A stretch of 64,000 nucleotides of DNA, from positions 21,383,213-21,447,212 of the forward strand of contig OZ024861.1 in assembly GCA_964017155.1 (NCBI GenBank), read 5' to 3'. The DNA comes from Oasisia sp. SBJ-2009. Taxonomy: Eukaryota > Annelida > Polychaeta > Sabellida > Siboglinidae. Below the pieces are notes generated by a model. It searched no databases. It saw only the letters and a program-made list of their open reading frames with translations, and was not told the DNA's origin. Below, one piece after another: positions 27,446 to 40,900 of this stretch. Every line of letters begins with the position of its first letter. Positions within the stretch are counted from its first letter, which is position 1. The position numbers and the translations under genes were made by a program.

Positions 27446-30442
27446 ATCCATCCAACCACTCCTACTTAGCGCATCCATCCAACCACTCCCTACTTAACGC
27501 ATCCATCCAACCTCCCCTATTTAACGCATCCATCCATCCACCCCTACATAACTCATCAATTAAACCACCCCTAATTAATGCATCCATTCAACCACCCCTA
27601 CATAACGCATCCATCCAACTACCTCTACATAACGCATCTACTCAACCAGCTCTACTTAGCTCATCCATCCAAACATCCCTACTTAATGCATCCATCTAAC
27701 TACCCCTGTGTAATGCATCCATCCAACAACCCCTAATTAATGCATCCATGAATTCACCTCTACTTAGAATATATCCATCCATTCACCTCTACTTAACGCA
27801 TCCATCCAATCAGCCCTACATAGCGTATCCCTCCAACCACCCCTATATAACGCATCAATTCAAACACCTGTACTTAAAGCATCCACCCAACCACCCCTAC
27901 ATAACGGATCCATTCAACCACCCTTACTTAACGCATCCATCCAACTACCCAAACATAACGCATCCATTCATCCACCCCTACTTAACGCATCCATCAAAAC
28001 ACCCCTACTTATCGCATCCATCCAACCACTCCTACTTAACGTATCCATCCAACCACTCCTAATTAACGCATCCACCCAACCAACCTACTTAGCGCATTCA
28101 TCCAACCATCCCTTTTTAACGCATCCATCCAACCACCCGTATTTAACATATCCATCCAACCACTCCTACTTAACGCAGCCATCCAAACACCCTACTTTGC
28201 CCATTCATCCAACCACCCCTACTTGACGCATCCATTCAAACACCCCTACTTAAAGTATCCATCGAACCACCCCTTCTTAGCGCATCCATCCAAACACCCC
28301 TACTTCACGCATCCATCCAACCACCCCTACTTAATGCTTCCATCCATTCACCTCAAATTAGTGCATCTATCCAACCACCAATACTTAGCGCATCCATCCA
28401 ACCACCCCTAATGAACGCATCCATCCAACCACAGCTACATAACGCATCCACCCAACCACTCCTACTTAACGCATCCATCCAACCGCCCCTTCTTAGCGCA
28501 TCCATCCAACCCCCCCCCCCTACGTAACGCATCCATCCATTCACCTCTACTTAAAGCACCCAACAACCACCCCTACATTGCGCATCCAATCAACCACCAC
28601 TACATAACGCATCCATCCAACCACCCCTAAATATGGCATCCATCCAACCACCCCTACTTAACGCATCCATCCAACCAACCCTACTTAACGTATCAATCCA
28701 ACCACTCCTACCTAATGCTTCCATTCAATCACCCCTTCTTAACGTATCAATCCAACAACTCCTACTTAATGCATCCATCCAATCTCCCCTACTTAACGCA
28801 TCCATCCAACCACCCCTACTTAACGTATCCTTCCATCTACCCCTACTTAATGCATCCATCCAATCACCTGTACTTAATACATCCATCCAACCATCCCTAC
28901 ATAACGTATCCATCCAACCTCCCCTACTTAATCCTTCCATCCATTCACCTCAACTTAATTCATCCATCGTACCACCCCTACTTAACGCATCCATCCATTC
29001 ACCTCTACTTAAAGCATCCAACAACCATCCCTACATAACACATCCATTCAACCACCACTACATAACGCATCCATCCAAACACCCCTACATAACACATCCA
29101 TTCAAACACACCTACTTAACGCATCCATCCAAGCACCACTACTTAACGCATCCATCCAAACACCCCTACTTAACGCATCCATCCCACCACTCCTACTTAC
29201 CGTATCATTCGAACCATTCCTACTCAACGCATCTATCCAACCACCTTTCTAAGCGCATTGATCCAACCACCCCTACGTAACGCATCCATCCAACAACCCC
29301 TACATAACGCATCCATCCAACCACCCCTACTTAGCCCATCCATTCAACCAACCGTACTTAACGCATCCATCCAATCACCCCTACTTAACTTATCCATCCA
29401 ACCACTCCTACTTAACGCATCCATCGAACCACTCCTACTTAACGCATCCATCCAACCACTCCTACTTAACGTATCCATCCAACCACACCTACTTTGCGCA
29501 TTCATCCAACCACCCCTACTTAATCCATCCATTCAAACACCCCTACTTAAAGTATCCATCGAACCACCCCTTCTTAGCGCTTCCATCCAAACACCCCTAC
29601 TTAAGGCATCCATCCAACCACCCCTACTTAATGCTTCCACCCATTCACCTCTACTTAATGCATCTATCCATCCGCCCCTACTTAACGCATCCATCCAACC
29701 ACCCATACATAACGCATCCATTCAACTACCCCTACTTAATGCTTCCATCCATTCACCTCAACTTAATGCATCCATCTAACCACCAATACATAACGCGTCT
29801 ATTCAACCACCCCTAATTAACGCATCCATCCAACCACAGCTACTTATCGCATACACCCAAACACTCCTACTTAACGCATCCATCCAAACACCCCTTCTTA
29901 ACGCATCCATCCAAACACCCCTGCTTAACGTATCCATCCAACTACCCCTATTTAATGCATCCATCCAATCACCTCTACTTAATACATCCATCCATCCACC
30001 CCTACTATTCCCATCCACCCATCCTCCCCTACATGACGCATCCATTCAACCTCCCCTACTTACTGCTTCCATCCATTCACATCAACTTAATGCATCCATT
30101 CAACCACTCCTACGTAACGCATCCATCCATTCACCTCTACATAACGCATCCATCCAACCACCCCTACATAGGGCATCCATTCAACCACCCCTACTTTACC
30201 CATCCACCCATCCTCCCCTACATGACGCATCCATCCAACCTCCCCTACTTACTGTTTCCATCCATTCACCTCAACTTAATGCATCCATTCAACCACTCCT
30301 ACGTAACGCATCCATCCATTCACCTCTACATAACGCATCCATCCAACCACCCCTACATAGGGCATCCATTCAACCACCCCTACTTATCCAATCCATTCAA
30401 CCATCCGTACTTAACGCATCCATCCAATCAACCTACTTAACG
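27446..30442 (+). repeat. HOR-C copy 1 (2997 bp; modules X, Y, Z)
   Basis: Module X (about 27,446-28,460) recurs at 30,443-31,457, an offset of 2997 bp or exactly 111 monomers. Module Y (about 28,459-29,188, 730 bp) is absent from the next copy. Module Z (about 29,189-30,442) recurs from 31,456 at an offset of 2267. Z contains a 189-bp (7-monomer) duplication marked by ACATGACGCA at 30,031 and 30,220. A poly-C run of 11 is at 28,510-28,520. Confidence 0.85.
28459..29188 (+). repeat. Module Y of HOR-C (about 730 bp)
   Basis: Present between X and Z in the first HOR-C copy and missing in the second, where X joins Z at about 31,456. The loss is 27 monomers plus 1 bp, seen as the change of offset from 2997 to 2267. 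Related sequence appears in HOR-D at about 45,050-45,470 and 48,720-49,160. Confidence 0.78.
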
Positions 30443-31529
30443 CATCCATCCAACCACTCCTACTTAGCGCATCCATCCAACCACTCCTACTTAACGCATC
30501 CATCCAACCTCCCCTATTTAACGCATCCATCCATCCACCCCTACATAACTCATCAATTAAACCACCCCTAATTAATGCATCCATTCAACCACCCCTTCAT
30601 AACGCATCCATCCAACTACCTCTATATAACGCATCTATTCAACCAGCTCTACTTAGCGCATCCATCCAAACATCCCTACTTAATGCATCCATCTAACCAC
30701 CCCTGTGTAATGCATCCATCCAACAGCCCCTAATTAATGCATCCATGAATTCACCTCTACTTAGAATATATCCATCCATTCACCTCTACTTAACGCATCC
30801 ATCCAACCAGCCCTACATAGCGTATCCCTCCAACCACCCTTATATAACGCATCAATTCAAACACCTGTACTTAAAGCATCCACCCAACCACCCCTACATA
30901 ACGGATCCATTCAACCACCCTTACTAAACGCATCCATCCAACCACCCAAACATAACGCATCCATTCATCCACCCCTACTTAACGCATCCATCAAAACACC
31001 CCTACTTATCGCATCCATCCAACCACTCCTACTTAACGTATCCATCCAACCACTCCTAATTAACGCATCCACACAACCAACCTACTTAGCGCATTCATCC
31101 AACCATCCCTTTTTAACGCATCCATCCAACCACCCGTATTTAACATATCCATCCAACCACTCCTACTTAACGCAGCCATCCAAACACCCTACTTTGCCCA
31201 TTCATCCAACCACCCCTACTTGACGCATCCATTCAAACACCCCTACTTAAAGTATCCATCGAACCACCCCTTCTTAGCGCATCCATCCAAACACCCCTAC
31301 TTCACGCATCCATCGAACCACCCCTACTTAATGCTTCCATCCATTCACCTCAAACTTAGTGCATCTATCCAACCACCAATACTTAGCGCATCCATCCAAC
31401 CACCCCTAATGAACGCATCCATCCAACCACAGCTACATAACGCCTCCACCCAACCACTCCTACTTACCGTATCATTCCAACCATTCCTACTCAACGCATC
31501 TATGCAACCACCTTTCTAAGCGCATTGAT
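30443..31529 (+). repeat. HOR-C copy 2, module X joined directly to Z
   Basis: X matches copy 1 at an offset of 2997 (2998 after a 1-bp insertion near 31,354, CAAACTTAG in place of CAAATTAG). It passes straight into Z at about 31,456. Z continues into the 1457-bp duplication described next. Confidence 0.83.
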
Positions 31530-32986
31530 CCAACCACCCCTACGTAACGCATCCATCCAACCACCCCTACATAACGCATCCATCCAACCACCCCTACTTA
31601 GCCCATCCATTCAACCAACCGTACTTAACGCATCCATCCAATCACCCCTACTTAACTTATCCATCCAACCACTCCTACTTAACGCATCCATCCAACCACT
31701 CCTACTTAACGCATCCATCCAACCACTCCTACTTAACGTATCCATCCAACCACACCTACTTTGCGCATTTATCCAACCACCCCTACTTAACCCATCCATC
31801 CAAACACCCCTACTTAAAGTATCCATCGAACCACCCCTTCTTAGCGCATCCATCCAAACACCCCTACTTAAGGCATCCATCCAACCACCCCTACTTAATG
31901 CTTCCATCGATTCACCTCTACTTAATGCATCTATCCATCCGCCCCTACTTAACGCATCCATCCAACCACCCCTACATAACGCATCCATTCAACTACGCCT
32001 ACTTAATGCTTCCATCCATTCACCTCAACTTAATGCATCCATCTAACCACCAATACATAACGCTTCTATTCAACCACCCCTAATTAACGCATCCATCCAA
32101 CCACAGCTACTTAGTGCATCCACCCAACCACTCCTACTTAACGTATCCATCCAACTACCCCTATTTAATGCATCCATCCAATCACCTCTACTTAATACAT
32201 CCATCCATCCACCCCTACTTTACCCATCCACCCTTCCTCCCCTGCATGACGCATCCATCCCACCTCCCCTACTTACTGCTTCCATCCAGTCACCTCAACT
32301 TAATGCATCCATTCAACCACTCCTACCTAACGCATACATCCATTCACCTCTACATAACGCATCCATCCAACCACCCCTACATAGGGCATCCATTCAACCA
32401 CCCCTACTTATCCAATCCATACAACCATCCGTACTTAACGCATCCATCCAATCAACCTACTTAACGCATCCATCCAACCACTCCTGCTTAGCGTATCCAT
32501 CCAACCACTCCTACTAAGCGCATCCATCGAACGCTATTTAACGCATCCATCCAACCACCCCTACATAACTCATCAATCCAACCGCCCCTGTGTAACGCCT
32601 CAACAACCTCCAACAACCTCAAATTAATGCATCCATCAATTCACCTCTAATTAGTACATCCATCCATTCACCTCTACGTAGCGAATCTATTCAACCGCCT
32701 ATTCATAACGCATCCATTCATTCACCTCTACTTAACGCATCCATCCAACCAGCCCTACATAACGTATCCCTCCAACCACCCCAATGCAACGCATCAATTC
32801 AAACACCCGTACTTAAAGCATCCATCCAACCAACCCTACATAAGGCATTCATTCAACCACCCCTACTTAACCCATCCATCCAACCACTCCTACTTAACGT
32901 ATCCATCCAACCACTCATACTTAACGCATCCACCCAACCAACCTACTTAGGGCATCCATCCAACCACCCCTACTTAGCGCATCCAT
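31530..32986 (+). repeat. 1457-bp tandem duplication, copy 1
   Basis: The block beginning CCAACCACCCCTACGTAACG recurs at 32,987. I saw no difference between the copies in the stretches I compared by eye (for example 31,611-31,988 against 33,068-33,445). The length is one base short of 54 monomers. Such identity suggests a very recent duplication or an assembly artefact. Confidence 0.88.
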
Positions 32987-35900
32987 CCAACCACCCCTAC
33001 GTAACGCATCCATCCAACCACCCCTACATAACGCATCCATCCAACCACCCCTACTTAGCCCATCCATTCAACCAACCGTACTTAACGCATCCATCCAATC
33101 ACCCCTACTTAACTTATCCATCCAACCACTCCTACTTAACGCATCCATCCAACCACTCCTACTTAACGCATCCATCCAACCACTCCTACTTAACGTATCC
33201 ATCCAACCACACCTACTTTGCGCATTTATCCAACCACCCCTACTTAACCCATCCATCCAAACACCCCTACTTAAAGTATCCATCGAACCACCCCTTCTTA
33301 GCGCATCCATCCAAACACCCCTACTTAAGGCATCCATCCAACCACCCCTACTTAATGCTTCCATCGATTCACCTCTACTTAATGCATCTATCCATCCGCC
33401 CCTACTTAACGCATCCATCCAACCACCCCTACATAACGCATCCATTCAACTACGCCTACTTAATGCTTCCATCCATTCACCTCAACTTAATGCATCCATC
33501 TAACCACCAATACATAACGCTTCTATTCAACCACCCCTAATTAACGCATCCATCCAACCACAGCTACTTAGTGCATCCACCCAACCACTCCTACTTAACG
33601 TATCCATCCAACTACCCCTATTTAATGCATCCATCCAATCACCTCTACTTAATACATCCATCCATCCACCCCTACTTTACCCATCCACCCTTCCTCCCCT
33701 GCATGACGCATCCATCCCACCTCCCCTACTTACTGCTTCCATCCAGTCACCTCAACTTAATGCATCCATTCAACCACTCCTACCTAACGCATACATCCAT
33801 TCACCTCTACATAACGCATCCATCCAACCACCCCTACATAGGGCATCCATTCAACCACCCCTACTTATCCAATCCATACAACCATCCGTACTTAACGCAT
33901 CCATCCAATCAACCTACTTAACGCATCCATCCAACCACTCCTGCTTAGCGTATCCATCCAACCACTCCTACTAAGCGCATCCATCGAACGCTATTTAACG
34001 CATCCATCCAACCACCCCTACATAACTCATCAATCCAACCGCCCCTGTGTAACGCCTCAACAACCTCCAACAACCTCAAATTAATGCATCCATCAATTCA
34101 CCTCTAATTAGTACATCCATCCATTCACCTCTACGTAGCGAATCTATTCAACCGCCTATTCATAACGCATCCATTCATTCACCTCTACTTAACGCATCCA
34201 TCCAACCAGCCCTACATAACGTATCCCTCCAACCACCCCAATGCAACGCATCAATTCAAACACCCGTACTTAAAGCATCCATCCAACCAACCCTACATAA
34301 GGCATTCATTCAACCACCCCTACTTAACCCATCCATCCAACCACTCCTACTTAACGTATCCATCCAACCACTCATACTTAACGCATCCACCCAACCAACC
34401 TACTTAGGGCATCCATCCAACCACCCCTACTTAGCGCATCCATCCAACCACCCCTACTTAACGCATCCATCCAACCTCCCCTACTTAATGCTTCCATCCA
34501 TTCACCTCAACTTAATGCATCCATCGAACCACTCCTACGTAACGCATCCATCCATTCACAACTACTTAAAGCATCCAACAACCACCCCTACACAACGCAT
34601 CCATCCAACCATCCCTACTTAGTGCATCCATCCAACCACCCCTGTGTAACGCATCCATCCAACAACCTCAAATTAATGCATCCATCAATTCACCTCTACT
34701 TAGTACATCCATCCATTCACCTCTACTTAACACATCCATCCAACCAGCCCTACATAACGTATCCCTCCAACCACCCCTACATAACCCATCCATTCAACCA
34801 CCCCTACTTAGCGCATCCATCCCACCACCCATACTTATCTAATCCATCTAACCACTCTTACTTGGCGTATCCATCCAACCACTCCTACTCAACGCATCGA
34901 TCCAACCACCTTACTAAGCGCACTGATCCAACCACCCCTATGTAAAGTATCCATCCAATCTCCCCTACTTAATGCATCCATCCAGTCACCCCTACTTGAC
35001 ACATCCATCCAACCACCCCTACTTAACGCATCCATCCAACCAACCCTACTTAACGTATCAATCCAACCACTCCTACCTAATGCTTCCATTCAATCACCCC
35101 TACTTATCCAATACATTCAACCACCCGTACTTAACGCATCCATCCAATTACCCACACTTGCCGTATCACTCCAACCATTCCTACTCAACGCATCTATCCA
35201 ACCACCTGACTAAGCGCACTGATCCAACCACCCCTACGTAACGCATCCATCCAACCACCCCTACATAACGCATCCATCCAACCACCCCTAGTTAACGTAT
35301 CAATCCAACCATTCCTACCTAATGCATCCGTTCAATCACCCCTTCTTAACGTATCAATCCAACCACTCCTACTTAACGCATCCATCCAAACACCCCTACT
35401 TATCGCATCCATCCAACCACCCCTATTTAACGCATCCATCCAACCACCCCATTTAACGTATCCATCCAACAACCCCTACTTAATGCATCCAGCCAATCAC
35501 CTCTACTTAATACATCCATCTAACCACCCCTACTTTACGCATCCATCCAACCTCCCCTACTTAATGCTTCCATCCATTCACCTCTACTTAAAGCATCCAA
35601 CAACCAACCTACATAACGCATCCATTCAACCTCCCCTACATAAAGCATCCATTCAACTACCCCTACTTAACCCATCCATCCAAGCACCCCTACTTATCCA
35701 ATCCATTCATCCACCCGTACTTAACGCACCCATCCAATCACCCCTACTTAGCGCATCCATCCAACCACTCCTGCTTAGCGTATCCATCCAACCACTCCTA
35801 CTTAGCGCATCCATCCAATCACTCCTACTTAGCGCATCCATCCAACCACCCCTATTTAACGCATCCGTCCAACAACCCCTACATAACTCATCAATCCAAC

Positions 35901-37965
35901 CACCCCTTATTATCGCATCCATTCAACCACCCCTACATAACGCATCCATCCAACCACCCTTACATAACGCATCTATTCAATAAGCCCTACTCAACGCATC
36001 CATCCTACCATCCCTACTTAATGCATCCATCCAACAACCCCTGTGTAACGCATCCATCCAACAACCTCAAATTAATGCATCCATCAATTCACCTCCACTT
36101 AGTATATCCATCCATTCACCTCTACTTAACGAATCCATCCAAAAACCTCTTCTTATCGTTTCCATTCATTCACCTCTACTTAACGCATCCATCCAACCAG
36201 CGATACATAACGTATCCCTCCAACCACCCCTATTTAACGCATCCATTCAAACACCCGTACTTCAAGCATCCATCCAACCACCCCTACATAACGCATCCAT
36301 TCAACCACCCCTACTTAACGCATCCATCCAGCCACCCCTATTTAACATATCCCTCCAATCTCCCATACTTAATGCAGCCATCCAAACACCCCTATTTAAC
36401 GCATCCATCCATTCAACTCAACTTAATGCATCCATCCAACCACCCCTACGAAACGCATCCATCCATTCACCTCTACTTAAAGCATCCAACAACCACGCCT
36501 ACGTAACGAATCCATTCAACCACCACTACATGACACATCCATCCAACCACCCTTACTTAACGCATCCATTCAAGCACCCCTACTTAACGCATCCACCCGA
36601 GCACCCCTACTTATCCAATCCATTCAACTACCCCTACTTAACGCATCCATCCATTCACCTCTACTTAAAGCACCCAACAACCATCCCTACATAACACACC
36701 CATTCAACCACCACTACATAACGCATCTATCCAACCACCCCTACATAACGCATCCATTCAAACACCCCTACTTAATGCATCCATCCAAACACCCCTAGTT
36801 ATAGAATCCATTCAACCACCCGTACTTATCGCATCCACCCAATCACCCCTACTTAACGCATCCATCCCACCACTCCTACTTACCGAATCCATCCAACCAT
36901 TCCTACTCAACGTATCTATCCAACCACCTTACTAAGCGCACTGATCCAACCACCCCTATTTAACGCATCCGTCCAACCACCCTATTAAAGCATCCATTCA
37001 ACCACCCCAACATAACGCATCTGTTCAACCAGCCCTGCTTAACGCATCCATCCAACCACCCCTACATAGCGCATCCATCCAACCTCCCCTACTTAATGCT
37101 TCCATCCATTCACCTTAACTTAATGCATCCATCCAACCACACCTACGTATCGCATCCATCCAACCACCCCTACTTATCCAATCCATTCAACCACCCGTAC
37201 TTAACGCATCCGTCCAACCACTCCTAATTAGCGCATCCATCCAACCACCCCTATTTACCGCATCCATCCAACCACCCCTACATATCTCATCAATCCAACC
37301 ACCCCTTATTAACACATCCATCCAACCACCCCTACATAACGCATCCATCCAACCAACCCTATTTAACGTATCTATCCAATCTCCCCTACTTAATGCTTCC
37401 ATCCATTCAAATCAACTTAATGCATCCATCCAACCACCTCTACGTAACGCATCCATCCATTCACCTCTACTTAAAACATCCAACAACTACCCCTACATAA
37501 CGCATCCATCCGACCACCCTTACTTAACGCATCCATTCAACCACCCCTACTTAACGCATCCATCCAACCACCTCTACATAATGTATCTATTCAAGCAGCC
37601 CTTCTTAACGCATCCATCCAACCATCCCTACTTAAAGCATCCATCCAACCACCCCTGTGTAACGCATCCATCCAACAACCGCTAATTAATGCATCCATCA
37701 ATTCACCTGTACTTAGTATATCCATCCATTCACCTCTACTTAACGAATCCATCCAACCACCTCTTCATATTGTATCCATCCATTCACGTCTACTTAACGC
37801 GTCCATGCAACCAGCCCTACATAACGTATCCCTCCAACCACCTCTATTTAACGCTTCAATTCAAACACCCGTACTTAAAGCATCCATCCAAACACCCCTA
37901 CATAACGCATCCATTCAACCACCCCTACTTAACGGATCCATCCAGCCACACCTACATAAGATATC
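32067..37965 (+). repeat. 5899-bp large duplication, copy 1
   Basis: All landmarks in this block recur 5899 bp downstream: 33,068/38,967, 34,622/40,521, 35,483/41,382, 36,021/41,920, 37,187/43,086. Only isolated substitutions were noticed, for example CCACTCTTACTTGG near 34,854 against CCACTCCTACTTGG in copy 2. The join at about 37,965 lies inside the stretch ATTCAACCACCCCT. Bases 34,444-37,965 are satellite that occurs only in this block and its copy. Confidence 0.9.
32987..34443 (+). repeat. 1457-bp tandem duplication, copy 2
   Basis: Second copy of 31,530-32,986. After about 34,443 the sequence moves into new satellite (CTACTTAACGCATCC in place of CTACGTAACGCATCC). Confidence 0.88.
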
Positions 37966-40900
37966 CATTCAACCACCCCTAATTAACGCATCCATCCAAC
38001 CACAGCTACTTAGTGCATCCACCCAACCACTCCTACTTAACGTATCCATCCAACTACCCCTATTTAATGCATCCATCCAATCACCTCTACTTAATACATC
38101 CATCCATCCACCCCTACTTTACCCATCCACCCTTCCTCCCCTGCATGACGCATCCATCCCACCTCCCCTACTTACTGCTTCCATCCAGTCACCTCAACTT
38201 AATGCATCCATTCAACCACTCCTACCTAACGCATACATCCATTCACCTCTACATAACGCATCCATCCAACCACCCCTACATAGGGCATCCATTCAACCAC
38301 CCCTACTTATCCAATCCATACAACCATCCGTACTTAACGCATCCATCCAATCAACCTACTTAACGCATCCATCCAACCACTCCTGCTTAGCGTATCCATC
38401 CAACCACTCCTACTAAGCGCATCCATCGAACGCTATTTAACGCATCCATCCAACCACCCCTACATAACTCATCAATCCAACCGCCCCTGTGTAACGCCTC
38501 AACAACCTCCAACAACCTCAAATTAATGCATCCATCAATTCACCTCTAATTAGTACATCCATCCATTCACCTCTACGTAGCGAATCTATTCAACCGCCTA
38601 TTCATAACGCATCCATTCATTCACCTCTACTTAACGCATCCATCCAACCAGCCCTACATAACGTATCCCTCCAACCACCCCAATGCAACGCATCAATTCA
38701 AACACCCGTACTTAAAGCATCCATCCAACCAACCCTACATAAGGCATTCATTCAACCACCCCTACTTAACCCATCCATCCAACCACTCCTACTTAACGTA
38801 TCCATCCAACCACTCATACTTAACGCATCCACCCAACCAACCTACTTAGGGCATCCATCCAACCACCCCTACTTAGCGCATCCATCCAACCACCCCTACG
38901 TAACGCATCCATCCAACCACCCCTACATAACGCATCCATCCAACCACCCCTACTTAGCCCATCCATTCAACCAACCGTACTTAACGCATCCATCCAATCA
39001 CCCCTACTTAACTTATCCATCCAACCACTCCTACTTAACGCATCCATCCAACCACTCCTACTTAACGCATCCATCCAACCACTCCTACTTAACGTATCCA
39101 TCCAACCACACCTACTTTGCGCATTTATCCAACCACCCCTACTTAACCCATCCATCCAAACACCCCTACTTAAAGTATCCATCGAACCACCCCTTCTTAG
39201 CGCATCCATCCAAACACCCCTACTTAAGGCATCCATCCAACCACCCCTACTTAATGCTTCCATCGATTCACCTCTACTTAATGCATCTATCCATCCGCCC
39301 CTACTTATCGCATCCATCCAACCACCCCTACATAACGCATCCATTCAACTACGCCTACTTAATGCTTCCATCCATTCACCTCAACTTAATGCATCCATCT
39401 AACCACCAATACATAACGCTTCTATTCAACCACCCCTAATTAACGCATCCATCCAACCACAGCTACTTAGTGCATCCACCCAACCACTCCTACTTAACGT
39501 ATCCATCCAACTACCCCTATTTAATGCATCCATCCAATCACCTCTACTTAATACATCCATCCATCCACCCCTACTTTACCCATCCACCCTTCCTCCCCTG
39601 CATGACGCATCCATCCCACCTCCCCTACTTACTGCTTCCATCCAGTCACCTCAACTTAATGCATCCATTCAACCACTCCTACCTAACGCATACATCCATT
39701 CACCTCTACATAACGCATCCATCCAACCACCCCTACATAGGGCATCCATTCAACCACCCCTACTTATCCAATCCATACAACCATCCGTACTTAACGCATC
39801 CATCCAATCAACCTACTTAACGCATCCATCCAACCACTCCTGCTTAGCGTATCCATCCAACCACTCCTACTAAGCGCATCCATCGAACGCTATTTAACGC
39901 ATCCATCCAACCACCCCTACATAACTCATCAATCCAACCGCCCCTGTGTAACGCCTCAACAACCTCCAACAACCTCAAATTAATGCATCCATCAATTCAC
40001 CTCTAATTAGTACATCCATCCATTCACCTCTACGTAGCGAATCTATTCAACCGCCTATTCATAACGCATCCATTCATTCACCTCTACTTAACGCATCCAT
40101 CCAACCAGCCCTACATAACGTATCCCTCCAACCACCCCAATGCAACGCATCAATTCAAACACCCGTACTTAAAGCATCCATCCAACCAACCCTACATAAG
40201 GCATTCATTCAACCACCCCTACTTAACCCATCCATCCAACCACTCCTACTTAACGTATCCATCCAACCACTCATACTTAACGCATCCACCCAACCAACCT
40301 ACTTAGGGCATCCATCCAACCACCCCTACTTAGCGCATCCATCCAACCACCCCTACTTAACGCATCCATCCAACCTCCCCTACTTAATGCTTCCATCCAT
40401 TCACCTCAACTTAATGCATCCATCGAACCACTCCTACGTAACGCATCCATCCATTCACAACTACTTAAAGCATCCAACAACCACCCCTACACAACGCATC
40501 CATCCAACCATCCCTACTTAGTGCATCCATCCAACCACCCCTGTGTAACGCATCCATCCAACAACCTCAAATTAATGCATCCATCAATTCACCTCTACTT
40601 AGTACATCCATCCATTCACCTCTACTTAACACATCCATCCAACCAGCCCTACATAACGTATCCCTCCAACCACCCCTACATAACCCATCCATTCAACCAC
40701 CCCTACTTAGCGCATCCATCCCACCACCCATACTTATCTAATCCATCTAACCACTCCTACTTGGCGTATCCATCCAACCACTCCTACTCAACGCATCGAT
40801 CCAACCACCTTACTAAGCGCACTGATCCAACCACCCCTATGTAAAGTATCCATCCAATCTCCCCTACTTAATGCATCCATCCAGTCACCCCTACTTGACA

